This document shows, one piece after another, positions 1 to 8,142 of a stretch of DNA of 64,000 nt. The position numbers and the translations under genes were made by a program. The number at the start of each line of letters is the position of its first letter. Positions within the stretch are counted from its first letter, which is position 1. Origin of the DNA: Trabulsiella odontotermitis (lineage in GTDB: Bacteria > Pseudomonadota > Gammaproteobacteria > Enterobacterales > Enterobacteriaceae); the NCBI RefSeq assembly GCF_001297775.1, contig NZ_LIFX01000013.1:141570-205569 (forward strand), in the 5' to 3' direction. The notes under the pieces are model-generated. The model saw nothing but the letters and a program-made list of their open reading frames with translations. It ran no database searches and was not told where the DNA came from.

Positions 1-485
1 CGGAAGCGGTTATCGCGCACGAAATCAGCCACGTCGCTAACGGTGATATGGTCACCATGACGCTGATTCAGGGGGTGGTGAACACCTTCGTTATCTTCAT
101 CTCTCGTGTGATCGCACAGATTGCAGCCGGTTTCCTCGGCGGCAACCGTGACGACGGTGAAGAGAGCAACGGCAACCCGCTGATTTACTTCGCGGTGGCA
201 ACGGTGCTTGAACTGGTGTTTGGTATTCTGGCCAGCATCATCACCATGTGGTTCTCCCGTTATCGTGAGTTCCATGCCGATGCCGGTTCTGCGAAACTGG
301 TCGGGCGCGAGAAGATGATTGCCGCGCTCCAGCGTCTGAAAACCAGCTACGAGCCGCAGGAAGCCAGCAGCATGATGGCGTTCTGCATCAACGGTAAATC
401 GAAGTCGCTGAGCGAGCTGTTCATGACGCACCCGCCGCTGGATAAGCGTATTGAAGCGCTGCGTAGCGGCGAATACCTGAAGTAA
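1..485 (+). CDS. htpX: HtpX membrane zinc protease, 3' part
   Basis: This is the last 160 codons of a stress-induced inner-membrane metalloprotease of about 293 residues that degrades misfolded membrane proteins. The gene enters from the left edge, and the reading frame begins at base 3. The zinc-binding HEISH motif lies at 18-32, followed by two hydrophobic segments and the conserved tail ending in GEYLK. A hairpin terminator follows at once. The downstream neighbours yebQ and kdgR match the E. coli order, which supports the name. The 5' end, start codon and promoter are outside the window. Confidence 0.95.
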   Translation, partial: EAVIAHEISHVANGDMVTMTLIQGVVNTFVIFISRVIAQIAAGFLGGNRDDGEESNGNPLIYFAVATVLELVFGILASIITMWFSRYREFHADAGSAKLVGREKMIAALQRLKTSYEPQEASSMMAFCINGKSKSLSELFMTHPPLDKRIEALRSGEYLK

Positions 486-499
486 GATCTGAGCAATGA

Positions 500-529
500 A
501 AAAGCGCGTCCACCGACGCGCTTTTTTTA
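500..529. terminator. Terminator after htpX, probably bidirectional
   Basis: A 10-base stem (AAAGCGCGTC at 501-510, complement at 515-524) with a 4-base loop is followed by a T run. The preceding A-rich arm lets it also work for yebQ, which ends on the opposite strand at 527. Confidence 0.85.
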
Positions 530-1900
530 TGCCTCCACTCTGGGTTGCGTGACGCGCAGACCACTGACGATGGCGGCCACCACGGCAAGCGTACCGGCCA
601 GCAGCAACGACACATGAGTGCCATGTTCCCCGGCAAGGTTAAACAGTAGCGCGACCAGAGCCGCCCCGGTGCTTTGCCCGAGCAGGCGCGCCGTGCCGAG
701 CATACCGCTGGCGCCACCGCTGCGGTTGCGTGGCGCCGAGAGAATAATGGTGTGGTTGTTGGGTGACTGGAACAGGCCGAAACCCGCGCCGCACAGCACC
801 ATCCGCCAGACGATATCCCAGTCGGCAGGGGCGGCTGGCAGCATCGCCAGCGCAAACAGCCCGCAGGCCATCACCAGCATGCCGAGTGCGCCCAGGAATC
901 CGGCATGGACTTTTTCGATCAGATAGCCCGCCAGCGGCGCCATCACCATCGTCGCTAACGGCCAGGGGGTGAGCAGCAACCCGGTTTCAACTTCGCTTCT
1001 GCCCATCGTCGCCTGCAAAAAGAAGGGCAGGGAGACCATCGCCAGCATCTGCGCACAGAAAGAGCAGATGGAGGTGCAGATCGACAGGGAAAACAGCGGA
1101 ATACGTAGCAGGTCAATCGGCAACAACGGCACCGGCAGACGCAACTGACGACGAACAAAGAAGAACCCGACGATCAGCATCACCACCACTTCCGCCAGCA
1201 CCAGACGTAGCGATTGCCCCTGCGCAAAGCTGCTGAGGGCGGTAATGAGCAACCCGAAGGTGAGGGCGTTCATCACCGCGCTGGGGAGATCAAACCGTGA
1301 CGCCTGGCTGCGGGCGTTGTTGGCGGGCAGAAAACGCATCGCCAGAATCAACGAAATAATGCCGAGCGGTACGTTAATCAGAAACAGCCATTGCCATGAA
1401 GCGACGGACAAAATGGCGGCGGCGATGGTAGGCCCGGCGGCAGACGAGACCGCGACCACAAACGAGTTGATGCCCATACCGCGTCCGAGATGGCGCTGCG
1501 GGTAGATCAGGCGGATGAGCGCCGTATTCACACTCATCAGCGCAGCACCGCCCAGCCCTTGCGCGACGCGCGCCAGCGTCAGCATTTCCAGCGAGGGCGA
1601 GAGCGCACAGACCAGCGACGTGATGGTAAACACCACCAGCCCCGTTTTGTAGATCCGGCGATAGCCGAACATATCCCCAAGAAACGAAAGTGACAGCAGC
1701 GAAATCACGATGGCGATCTGGTAAGCGTTGACCACCCAGATAGATGCTGCGGGTGATGCGTTCAGATCGCTGGCAATCGTTGGCAGGGCAACGTTCGCGA
1801 TAGCGCCATCCAGCACCGCCATCGAAAGGCCAATCACAATGGTAATGATGGCGCCGTACCGTTGAGGCAGGGGCAAGCCATCAGCAGGATTTTTATCCAT
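527..1900 (-). CDS. yebQ: YebQ MFS drug-type efflux transporter
   Basis: This is a 457-residue major facilitator protein of the 14-helix DHA2 (drug:H+ antiporter) type, the same length as E. coli YebQ and clearly collinear with it. The loop motif GDMFGYRR after helix 2 and the PLGI segment after helix 5 are typical of the family. It sits in the inner membrane and is expected to export small molecules. The true substrate is not known. It is divergent from kdgR with a 177-base intergenic region, the same arrangement as in E. coli. The start ATG at 1898-1900 gives the full family length. Confidence 0.93.
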   Translation of the reverse strand: MDKNPADGLPLPQRYGAIITIVIGLSMAVLDGAIANVALPTIASDLNASPAASIWVVNAYQIAIVISLLSLSFLGDMFGYRRIYKTGLVVFTITSLVCALSPSLEMLTLARVAQGLGGAALMSVNTALIRLIYPQRHLGRGMGINSFVVAVSSAAGPTIAAAILSVASWQWLFLINVPLGIISLILAMRFLPANNARSQASRFDLPSAVMNALTFGLLITALSSFAQGQSLRLVLAEVVVMLIVGFFFVRRQLRLPVPLLPIDLLRIPLFSLSICTSICSFCAQMLAMVSLPFFLQATMGRSEVETGLLLTPWPLATMVMAPLAGYLIEKVHAGFLGALGMLVMACGLFALAMLPAAPADWDIVWRMVLCGAGFGLFQSPNNHTIILSAPRNRSGGASGMLGTARLLGQSTGAALVALLFNLAGEHGTHVSLLLAGTLAVVAAIVSGLRVTQPRVEA

Positions 1901-2077
1901 AGAAAAAATGTGTAATAAGGGAAATTATTGATCGGATAATGATTTTAGCATTGATTATTCAGTCTCAGTTCGCAGATTTGTAACCAGATTAAAGAAGATG
2001 CATTGCGGTCGGGGTCTCACAAATTTATACTAAAAACTCGTTCTGATTTTTATAAAACACTCGCGGTGAGGTGATAA

Positions 2078-2869
2078 ATGGCAGTCGCAGATTTGGATAA
2101 GCAGCCAGATTCTGTCTCTTCAGTTCTGAAAGTCTTTGGCATTCTGCAGGCGCTCGGGGAAGAGCGCGAAATTGGTATTACCGAACTGTCGCAGCGCGTC
2201 ATGATGTCGAAAAGCACGGTGTACCGCTTTTTGCAGACCATGAAATCACTGGGATATGTGGCACAGGAAGGCGAGTCTGAAAAGTATTCTCTGACGCTCA
2301 AACTGTTTGAACTGGGCGCCCGTGCGCTGCAAAACGTGGATCTGATCCGCAGCGCAGACATTCAGATGCGTGATTTGTCGCGTCTGACGAAGGAGACCAT
2401 TCACCTCGGCGCGCTGGATGAAGACAGTATCGTTTACATCCATAAGATCGATTCAATGTACAACCTGCGCATGTACTCGCGCGTAGGGCGTCGTAACCCG
2501 CTGTACAGCACCGCGATTGGTAAAGTCCTGCTGGCGTGGCGTGATAAAGACGAAGCGGTGCAGATCCTCGAAGGCGTGGAATATAAACGCAGCACCGAGC
2601 GCACCATCACCAGCACGCAGGATCTGCTGCCGGTGCTCGATAAGGTCCGTGAGCAGGGCTACGGTGAAGATAACGAAGAGCAGGAAGAAGGGTTGCGCTG
2701 CATCGCCGTGCCGGTCTTTGACCGTTTTGGCGTGGTAATTGCGGGCCTGAGTATTTCGTTCCCGACGCTGCGTTTCTCCGAAGAGCGGTTACACGAATAC
2801 GTGAAAATGCTGCATGGTGCGGCGGCGAAAATTTCAGAGCAGATGGGCTATAACGACTATCCGTTCTGA
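2078..2869 (+). CDS. kdgR: KdgR, IclR-family repressor of pectin/KDG catabolism
   Basis: This 263-residue IclR-type regulator is the same length as E. coli KdgR. An N-terminal winged helix-turn-helix (about residues 14-75, with a MSKSTVYRFLQTMK recognition segment) is followed by a C-terminal effector-binding domain. In the family it binds 2-keto-3-deoxygluconate and represses KDG uptake and breakdown genes. A GAGGTGA ribosome binding site precedes the ATG. It is divergent from yebQ. It ends 45 bases before the convergent yobH, with a perfect palindrome between them. Confidence 0.95.
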   Translation: MAVADLDKQPDSVSSVLKVFGILQALGEEREIGITELSQRVMMSKSTVYRFLQTMKSLGYVAQEGESEKYSLTLKLFELGARALQNVDLIRSADIQMRDLSRLTKETIHLGALDEDSIVYIHKIDSMYNLRMYSRVGRRNPLYSTAIGKVLLAWRDKDEAVQILEGVEYKRSTERTITSTQDLLPVLDKVREQGYGEDNEEQEEGLRCIAVPVFDRFGVVIAGLSISFPTLRFSEERLHEYVKMLHGAAAKISEQMGYNDYPF

Positions 2870-2885
2870 GGATTGTCCGGAAATG

Positions 2886-2913
2886 AGAAACGCCGCGTTA
2901 ACGCGGCGTTTCT
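2886..2913. terminator. Bidirectional terminator between kdgR and yobH
   Basis: A perfect 28-base inverted repeat (arms begin AGAAACGCCGCG) lies between the convergent kdgR and yobH. The arms end in only short A or T runs, so it may be a modest terminator in both directions. Confidence 0.65.
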
Positions 2914-2914
2914 G

Positions 2915-3154
2915 TTAACCTTCGTCGATGACTGTTGAACTTTTTCGCAGTACCGGGCAGTTCGTCAGCCCGATGATACCGCTGTCAGTATGAACATACT
3001 GTGCGGTACTGATGCCGCGCGCAGTAAGATACTTGCATTGTAAACCTAATCCACCCACATTCTCTTTGCTGCCAATGAGCACGCCATAACCGCTGAGCAA
3101 AATTGCGATCCACGCGATAGCCAGCACAATAATTGAACGAATAATCAGACGCAT
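2915..3154 (-). CDS. yobH: YobH, small membrane-anchored or exported protein
   Basis: This 79-residue protein is collinear with E. coli YobH, which is also 79 residues. It has a hydrophobic N-terminal stretch (residues 1-25) that acts as a signal or anchor, then a polar domain with two cysteines (LQCKYL and TNCPVL) that could form a disulfide in the periplasm. No biochemical function is established. It lies between kdgR and mgrB as in E. coli, and the 160 bases upstream are shared with the divergent mgrB promoter. Confidence 0.9.
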   Translation of the reverse strand: MRLIIRSIIVLAIAWIAILLSGYGVLIGSKENVGGLGLQCKYLTARGISTAQYVHTDSGIIGLTNCPVLRKSSTVIDEG

Positions 3155-3255
3155 TGCGACCTCTTTTTATGAATCATAGCGACAACAGGTTAACGTAGCG
3201 GTTGACTGAAACAAGTCAATGATTCCTAAAATGATCAGAACGGATTACAGTGAGC

Positions 3256-3281
3256 CACCGTTTAAGGTGAGAGTGATAATC
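3256..3281 (+). promoter_or_regulatory. Candidate mgrB promoter
   Basis: A GTTTAA hexamer at 3260-3265, resembling a PhoP half-site, stands nine bases before a TGATAAT -10-like element at 3274-3280, upstream of mgrB. mgrB is PhoP-activated in E. coli. The second half-site is not clear here, so this is tentative. Confidence 0.3.
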
Positions 3282-3313
3282 TGAATTCAGTATGAATTAT
3301 CCCGGAGAGTGGA

Positions 3314-3457
3314 GTGAAAAAATATCGGTGGGTTATCCTGGTCGTCATCCTGGTGCTGTGCGTGCTGCTCTGGACGCAGACCATCAATGTGATGTGCGAT
3401 CAGGATGTACAGTTCTTCAGCGGGATCTGTACCATCAACAAGTTCATCCCCTGGTAA
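3314..3457 (+). CDS. mgrB: MgrB, small membrane inhibitor of the PhoQ sensor kinase
   Basis: This 47-codon gene begins with GTG behind a GGAG ribosome binding site. The product has a short basic N-terminus, one transmembrane helix ([14 protein letters not shown]) and a periplasmic tail with the conserved cysteines and the ending FIPW. The length is identical to E. coli MgrB, which binds PhoQ in the inner membrane and damps PhoPQ signalling as negative feedback. The cysteine pair (MCDQD and SGICT) is intact, so the protein should be functional. It lies between yobH and yebO as in E. coli. Confidence 0.93.
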   Translation: MKKYRWVILVVILVLCVLLWTQTINVMCDQDVQFFSGICTINKFIPW

Positions 3458-3530
3458 GACATTTTATGCTCGAATGATTTCCTTCCTGAATGCGAGTGGT
3501 AGAATGGACTGTTATTTTTGAGGTGGTGAA

Positions 3531-3815
3531 ATGAGTGACTTACTGAATTCCGGGGTTTTGAATCTGGCATCGCTGGCGGTGTCTGTGCTGTTGCTGGTAA
3601 TTGGTCTGGTATTGTGGTTTTTCGTCAACCGGGCCAGCTCACGCGCAAACGAGCAGATTGAACTGCTTGAAGCGTTGTTGGATCAGCAGAAGCGTCAGAC
3701 CGTGCTGTTAAGACGCCTTTGTGAAGCAAACGAACCGGAGAAAGAGGAGCCCGCTGTTCAGGCGGACGTGAAGCCGCAGGACGATGACATGATTCGTCTG
3801 GTTGCCGAGCGTTAA
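3531..3815 (+). CDS. yebO: YebO, single-pass membrane protein of unknown function
   Basis: This 94-residue protein is collinear with E. coli YebO. A hydrophobic helix at about residues 12-32 is followed by a conserved polar stretch (ANEQIELLEALLDQQKRQ) with coiled-coil character and an acidic tail ending IRLVAER. The start ATG has a good GAGGTGG ribosome binding site. It lies 73 bases after mgrB on the same strand, so it may be read from the mgrB promoter as well as its own. No molecular role is established. Confidence 0.92.
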   Translation: MSDLLNSGVLNLASLAVSVLLLVIGLVLWFFVNRASSRANEQIELLEALLDQQKRQTVLLRRLCEANEPEKEEPAVQADVKPQDDDMIRLVAER

Positions 3816-4401
3816 TCTTCTCTGCACTTCTTCCCGGTAACGACATCCTGCCGATTACCGGGACAGACACTGTCCGCACTGTTATGGTGCATCCTTCCTG
3901 TTGCTGTTTTCTTTTACCGTTTCGCTTAAGTTTAAATTAATGGTTATTATTGTTTGTTTATGCATTAAATCACCCGCTGAAACTTTTATTTCCACTTTTT
4001 CAATATTCAAAGCTATTTTTTAGCGAAACGTTTTTATATGCCTCGTGATGAAGCAGTGTCATTAAAATTTCATTATTATGGTGCAATATAGCCTTTATTC
4101 TTTAGCATTCACTCCCGCGGTAAGCGAAACCGATAGCTGCGCTCTTTCCGCCTTTTTTAACATTTTTTGTTAAACCAGGCGCGCATGACTATGCACAAAT
4201 CAGTGAAGGATATAAAAAATTGACCTGATATAAACAGGCACAACTGGACGAAGCGCGAGTGTTGGTCTATGGTGAAAATGTCTATGATTATCAGCACGTG
4301 CGCGCGTTTTTCAAACACTTGCTGACAGGGGTTTCACTGAGAACATTGCGCATAAATGTGCAGAGGATCGAAAGACGAACAACGATTTTGTGCGACCGAT
4401 C
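3816..4401 (+). other. AT-rich gap between yebO and yobF with a possible gene remnant
   Basis: This stretch has no intact gene and is clearly AT-richer than its neighbours. At 4182-4330 one forward frame reads like coding sequence, containing AHDYAQISEGYKKLT, then an in-frame TGA, then YKQAQLDEARVLVYGENVYD and a few more residues, with no start codon and no convincing end. I do not recognise the family. It may be the decayed end of a lost gene or chance. The rest shows no repeat or RNA fold that I can support. Confidence 0.35.
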
Positions 4402-4431
4402 GTGACACGTTTAAAAATGGCTTGCCATTAT
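4402..4431 (+). promoter_or_regulatory. Candidate promoter for yobF-cspC
   Basis: GTGACA at 4402-4407 and CATTAT at 4426-4431 with an 18-base spacer form a plausible sigma-70 promoter upstream of yobF. This is judged by eye only. Confidence 0.3.
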
Positions 4432-4483
4432 TAACGTTGTGTGTGATAACACGTTTTGGGTTAAACGAGGTACAGTTCTGTTT

Positions 4484-4558
4484 ATGTATGGCATTTTCAG
4501 TAAAGAAGTCCTGAGTAAACACGTTGACGTTGAATACCGCTTCTCTGCCGAACCTTAA
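4484..4558 (+). CDS. yobF: YobF, shortened to 24 codons
   Basis: The frame starts ATG TAT GGC and encodes [20 protein letters not shown] and four more residues before a TAA. The first 24 residues match the start of E. coli YobF, which I recall as 47 residues. The rest of the gene is recognisable down to 4627: after the stop the bases read as the usual tail only if one base is added near 4556 and one removed near 4607, giving an end like CLRAKKTL. The protein is therefore truncated, or its tail has diverged through two opposite frameshifts. It sits directly upstream of cspC, with which it is co-transcribed in E. coli. Function is unclear beyond a link to stress. Confidence 0.6.
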   Translation: MYGIFSKEVLSKHVDVEYRFSAEP

Positions 4559-4639
4559 TTAGTGCCTCATGCAGTCATGTCTCAGTTTTATCTATGTAAG
4601 TGCCTTCGGGCGAAGAAAACACTCTAAGGAATTTTGCAA

Positions 4640-4849
4640 ATGGCAAAGATTAAAGGTCAAGTTAAGTGGTTCAACGAATCTAAAGGTTTTGGATTCATTA
4701 CTCCGGCTGACGGCAGCAAAGATGTATTCGTACACTTCTCTGCTATTCAGGGTAATGGTTTTAAAACTCTGGCCGAAGGCCAGAACGTTGAGTTTGAAAT
4801 TCAGGACGGCCAGAAAGGCCCGGCTGCAGTTAACGTAACTGCTATCTGA
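4640..4849 (+). CDS. cspC: CspC cold-shock-domain RNA-binding protein
   Basis: This 69-residue single cold-shock domain carries both RNA-binding motifs, KGFGFI (RNP1) and VFVHF (RNP2). CspC is a constitutive member of the CspA family that melts RNA structure and stabilises stress-response transcripts such as rpoS in the cytoplasm. The ATG at 4640 has an AAGGA ribosome binding site nine bases upstream. A TTG two codons earlier is in frame but is not needed. The sequence appears essentially identical to the E. coli protein. Confidence 0.97.
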
Positions 4850-4898
4850 ATCCAGCACCACTGATCTTGTTGCGCGTCCCACGCGCACCATCAGCCAT

Positions 4899-4925
4899 AA
4901 AGCCTCGCATCCGCGGGGCTTTTTC
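4899..4925 (+). terminator. Terminator after cspC
   Basis: A nine-base stem (AAGCCTCGC at 4900-4908 with 4913-4921) closed by a four-base loop is followed by T residues. Confidence 0.8.
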
Positions 4926-5000
4926 ATGGCCGTAATCTTCTCGAAATTCCCGTGCGATGGCGGTACACTTCGCCCTTCGTTGAATGTCCCCGGAGTTGCC

Positions 5001-5795
5001 ATGTCTTACAGTTGTCCTCTTTGTCACGCCCCGCTGACGCGCCGTGAAAACAGCTATATCTGCCCGCAGCGGCATCAGTTCGATCTGGCGAAAGAGGGCT
5101 ATGTGAATCTGCTTCCCGTTCAGCATAAACGCTCGCGCGATCCGGGTGATAATGCAGAGATGATGAGCGCGCGTCGCGCGTTTCTTGATGCCGGGCATTA
5201 CCAGCCGCTGCGTGACGCCATCTGCCAGCAACTGGCTCAGACCGGCGCGACGCAACTGCTGGATATCGGCTGCGGGGAAGGGTATTACACCCACGCATTT
5301 GCGGCGATTGTCCCGCAGACCTGGGGGCTGGATGTCTCAAAGGCGGCGATACGCGCCGGGGCGAAGCGTTATCCGCAGGTGAATTTTTGTGTGGCCTCCA
5401 GCCAGCGTCTGCCGTTTGACGATAACAGCATGGATGCGGTTGTGCGGATTTATGCGCCCTGCAACCCACAGGAGCTGGCGCGCGTCGTACGTCCAGGAGG
5501 GTGGGTTTTCACCGCCACCCCGGGGCCGCGTCATTTAATGGAATTAAAAGGGCTGATTTACGATGAGGTTCATCTGCATGCGCCGCACAGCGAACAACTG
5601 GACGGTTTTACGCTGCAACAGCATCAGCAGGTGGCGTATCCGATGACATTGTCAGGGCAGGAAGCGGTGGCGTTGTTGCAGATGACGCCGTTTGCCTGGC
5701 GCGCCAGGCCGGAAGTGTGGGAAAAACTGCAACAGCAGACGGGATTTCACTGCCAGACCGATTTTTCGATCCACGTCTGGCAGCGCGGTGCTTAA
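5001..5795 (+). CDS. rlmA: RlmA, 23S rRNA guanine-745 N1-methyltransferase
   Basis: This 264-residue S-adenosylmethionine methyltransferase modifies G745 in domain II of 23S rRNA. An N-terminal zinc finger (Cys5, Cys8, Cys21, His25) reads rRNA, and [13 protein letters not shown] is the cofactor-binding loop. The open frame extends 25 codons upstream to 4926, but the ATG at 5001 gives MSYSCPLC, matching the family start. The last four bases overlap the end of convergent mntP. Confidence 0.93.
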   Translation: MSYSCPLCHAPLTRRENSYICPQRHQFDLAKEGYVNLLPVQHKRSRDPGDNAEMMSARRAFLDAGHYQPLRDAICQQLAQTGATQLLDIGCGEGYYTHAFAAIVPQTWGLDVSKAAIRAGAKRYPQVNFCVASSQRLPFDDNSMDAVVRIYAPCNPQELARVVRPGGWVFTATPGPRHLMELKGLIYDEVHLHAPHSEQLDGFTLQQHQQVAYPMTLSGQEAVALLQMTPFAWRARPEVWEKLQQQTGFHCQTDFSIHVWQRGA

Positions 5796-6358
5796 CCGGC
5801 GAAGTGGCTCCAGAGGATCTGCGAGCCGATACCAATCAGCACAATGCCGCCGAGAATTTCGGCCCGTTTGCCGAGCAGCGGGCCGATGTAACGCCCGATC
5901 ATCATACCAAGCGTCGACATAATCAGCGTGGCGCAGCCGATAGCCAGCGCGGTGGTCACAATACTGACCTGCAGGAAGGCGAGGCCAACACCGACGGCCA
6001 TAGCGTCCAGACTGGTGGCAATCGCCGTGGTCACCAGTAACCAGAAGCCATGACGGTTTGGCGGCAGTGTTTCTTCGTCATCATCACCACGAACCCCTTC
6101 CACAATCATTCGTACGCCGAGAAAGACCAGCAGCACGAAGGCGATCCAGTGGTTCCACTCCAGCACAAACTGGTTTGCCAGCATGCCGAGACCCCAGCCG
6201 ATCAGCGGAGTCAGGGTTTCGATGACGCCAAAGATAAGACCGGTGCGCAGGGCTTCAGAGAATCTGGGTTTGTGCAGCGTCGCGCCTTTCCCGATAGACG
6301 CAGCAAAAGCGTCCATCGACATGCCAAAGGCGAGAAGAATAGTGGCAGATAAATTCAT
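5792..6358 (-). CDS. mntP: MntP manganese exporter
   Basis: This 188-residue inner-membrane protein has six predicted helices and exports Mn2+ to prevent toxicity. The two inverted halves each carry a conserved Asp motif ([10 protein letters not shown] near residue 16 and TSLDAMAVG near residue 118) needed for metal transport in the family. Its length equals that of E. coli MntP. The long leader contains a yybP-ykoY manganese riboswitch, so expression should rise with Mn2+. An AGGA ribosome binding site stands eight bases before the ATG. The 3' end overlaps rlmA by four bases. Confidence 0.95.
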   Translation of the reverse strand: MNLSATILLAFGMSMDAFAASIGKGATLHKPRFSEALRTGLIFGVIETLTPLIGWGLGMLANQFVLEWNHWIAFVLLVFLGVRMIVEGVRGDDDEETLPPNRHGFWLLVTTAIATSLDAMAVGVGLAFLQVSIVTTALAIGCATLIMSTLGMMIGRYIGPLLGKRAEILGGIVLIGIGSQILWSHFAG

Positions 6359-6388
6359 GGGTGTGTCCTGACCGGGGTATCTCCATAT

Positions 6389-6447
6389 GACACATCACTG
6401 CCCCCAGTAAACATACGCCACAACCGGCGTACAGCAGTGTATGTGTC
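6389..6447 (-). promoter_or_regulatory. Expression-platform hairpin in the mntP leader
   Basis: Two long arms (GACACATCACTGC at 6389-6401 and its near complement at 6434-6447) form a strong hairpin that ends about 30 bases before the mntP ATG. Its place between the aptamer and the ribosome binding site suggests it is the switching element. Confidence 0.6.
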
Positions 6448-6562
6448 TATGGTCTCGCCTGATCACCAGCGGGCTGGTCATCCGTACGTACCACGTTTTG
6501 CAACGAGTATGTTGATACGTACATTTCCGGGAAAGGAAATCGGCTACTCCCCAACGACGGGC
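6445..6562 (-). promoter_or_regulatory. yybP-ykoY manganese riboswitch of mntP
   Basis: Read on the minus strand, the leader contains the family hallmark GGGGAGTAGCCG (complement of 6541-6552) and a distal GGCGAGACC (6450-6458), separated by paired segments. These are the conserved bases of the yybP-ykoY aptamer that binds Mn2+. Together with the leader of more than 200 nucleotides and the downstream mntP, this identifies the element. The outer boundaries are approximate. Confidence 0.85.
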
Positions 6563-6698
6563 GCAACCTTAACATATTTTTGGAATATAAAACAATAACA
6601 GGAAATCATTATTTATATTACTTATTGATAACGATTTTCATTTAAATTTATTGGTAATGAAATCGTTAATAAATATGAGGATAAAAACGTGAGGGTTA
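6563..6698. other. AT-rich spacer upstream of the mntP leader
   Basis: This AT-rich stretch of about 135 bases lies between the riboswitch and the yobD 3' end. It should hold the mntP promoter on the minus strand. I see no gene in it and no element I can place with confidence. Confidence 0.4.
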
Positions 6699-6755
6699 TA
6701 GCCATTGCTATATTATTCACCGCTGAAAATTCAGTGAAATATAGCGATGGCTATG
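6699..6755. repeat. Long imperfect inverted repeat downstream of yobD
   Basis: The arms 6699-6721 and 6735-6755 are near-perfect complements (ATAGCCATTGCTATAT against ATATAGCGATGGCTAT), with a smaller CTGAAAATTCAG hairpin in the loop. The element sits just past the yobD stop and could end its transcript, although there is no classical T run directly after the stem. Confidence 0.6.
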
Positions 6756-6763
6756 TCTTTAAC

Positions 6764-7222
6764 TCATTGAGTTGAAACGAGAAGTTTATATATTTTCTCC
6801 AGATCGTCGATATTTCGAACGCGAACAAGCAACCGCCGTTGTTCTAATTGCATCACCAGCACGCCGTCCTCGGATAAATTCATCTCTTTAATGCGGTTAT
6901 AATTTATCCAGACGTTGGCGAAGAAAAATCCGGTTTGCTTAAACACGATCCTCGGGGTGCGGATCCAGAACAGATACAGCCCCATTAATGCCAGCGCGCT
7001 GAGCAGCCAGGTGGTCACCACTGCGCCATGTTGCGTCACGTTGTTGTAGATAAGAATGGCAACCAGACCGACAAAGATTATCCCGTCCACGCGATTACGG
7101 CGCAGCAGGGGAATGGAGAGCAGCAGGGGGCCGTTGCGGCGTGGCATGATGAACTGATCGTAGATGGCGTAAGCGAGCAGGGCGACGATAAAAATAATCA
7201 GTATCCAGTCCGTGATTGTCAT
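6764..7222 (-). CDS. yobD: YobD, DUF986 inner-membrane protein
   Basis: This 152-residue protein matches E. coli YobD over its whole length. It has three hydrophobic segments in the first hundred residues, a PRRNGP loop and a conserved cytoplasmic tail ([20 protein letters not shown]). Function is unknown. The open frame reaches further upstream into the manZ terminator. The ATG at 7220-7222, with GGAGG before it, is the family start. It lies downstream of manXYZ on the same strand but beyond a strong terminator. Confidence 0.92.
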   Translation of the reverse strand: MTITDWILIIFIVALLAYAIYDQFIMPRRNGPLLLSIPLLRRNRVDGIIFVGLVAILIYNNVTQHGAVVTTWLLSALALMGLYLFWIRTPRIVFKQTGFFFANVWINYNRIKEMNLSEDGVLVMQLEQRRLLVRVRNIDDLEKIYKLLVSTQ

Positions 7223-7233
7223 TAAGCCTCCGG

Positions 7234-7263
7234 ATAAAAAAAACCGGGGGCACAGGCCCCCGG
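7234..7263 (-). terminator. Terminator of the manXYZ operon
   Basis: An eight-base GC stem (CCGGGGGC at 7244-7251 with 7256-7263) is followed on the minus strand by a run of eight T residues. Confidence 0.9.
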
Positions 7264-7278
7264 CATACAGCGAACAGA

Positions 7279-8130
7279 TTACAGACCCAACAGGCCGATA
7301 GCGTAACCCACGATACCGATGACGAAGAAGCCAACGATGATCCACAGCGGGTTCACTTTCTTACGCAGCAGCCACATACAGGCGAAGGTCAGCAGCAGCG
7401 GCACCAGACCCGGCATCAACTGGTCAAGGATAGTCTGCACGGTGGTAACACGCGTCTGGCCATCCTGACCGGTGATGGTAGAAACCACCAGCGGGATGTT
7501 CACGTGCGTCCACTTGTTAACCAGCGCCCCCATGACAAACAGACCGAGGATTGACGCCCCCTCTGTCAGTTTCTGCAGGAAGCCGCCGCCCATATCCTGA
7601 ACGATGTCCACGCCTTTGCGGTAACCGTAAGCCACACCGTAATAACGGGTCAGCAGACGCACCAGGTTGAACAGGACGAAGAACAGCAACGGACCCAGCA
7701 GGCTGCCACTCATCGCGATACCGGCACCCAGTGCCGCAAATACCGGACGTACGGTACCCCAGAAAATCGGGTCACCGACACCGGCCAGCGGTCCCATCAG
7801 ACCCACTTTGATACCGTTGATGGCACCGTCGTCGATCTCCGCACCGTTAGCGCGTTGCTCTTCCATCGCCAGCGTAACGCCCAGAACCGGCGCCGCAACG
7901 TAAGGATGGGTGTTGAAGAATTCCAGGTGACGCTTAATCGCCTGACGACGCGCATCGTTGTTCTCCGGATACAGGCGTTTGATCGCCGGTACCATTGAGA
8001 AGCAGAAACCCAGCGCCTGCATACGTTCGAAGTTCCATGAACCCTGGAACAGGTTTGAACGGATGAACACGCCACGAATATCACCCGGAGTGAGTTTTTT
8101 CTCGGTAGTAGTTTTAGTGATATCAACCAT
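7279..8130 (-). CDS. manZ: ManZ, mannose PTS permease IID subunit
   Basis: This 283-residue IID membrane component works with ManY (IIC) to carry mannose, glucose, glucosamine and related sugars across the inner membrane while ManX phosphorylates them. The body is almost identical to the E. coli protein, including [20 protein letters not shown] three codons upstream is in frame, but the ATG at 8128-8130 has an AGGTGA ribosome binding site and gives the E. coli length. It starts 12 bases after manY ends, so the genes are co-transcribed. The complex is also used by some phages and bacteriocins for entry. Confidence 0.95.
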   Translation of the reverse strand: MVDITKTTTEKKLTPGDIRGVFIRSNLFQGSWNFERMQALGFCFSMVPAIKRLYPENNDARRQAIKRHLEFFNTHPYVAAPVLGVTLAMEEQRANGAEIDDGAINGIKVGLMGPLAGVGDPIFWGTVRPVFAALGAGIAMSGSLLGPLLFFVLFNLVRLLTRYYGVAYGYRKGVDIVQDMGGGFLQKLTEGASILGLFVMGALVNKWTHVNIPLVVSTITGQDGQTRVTTVQTILDQLMPGLVPLLLTFACMWLLRKKVNPLWIIVGFFVIGIVGYAIGLLGL

Positions 8131-8142
8131 TTCGCTCACCTG

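Noticed and set aside
3292..3477. 61-codon plus-strand frame at the mgrB locus
   Set aside because: It is in a different frame from mgrB, and its product resembles nothing. The GTG frame gives exact MgrB.
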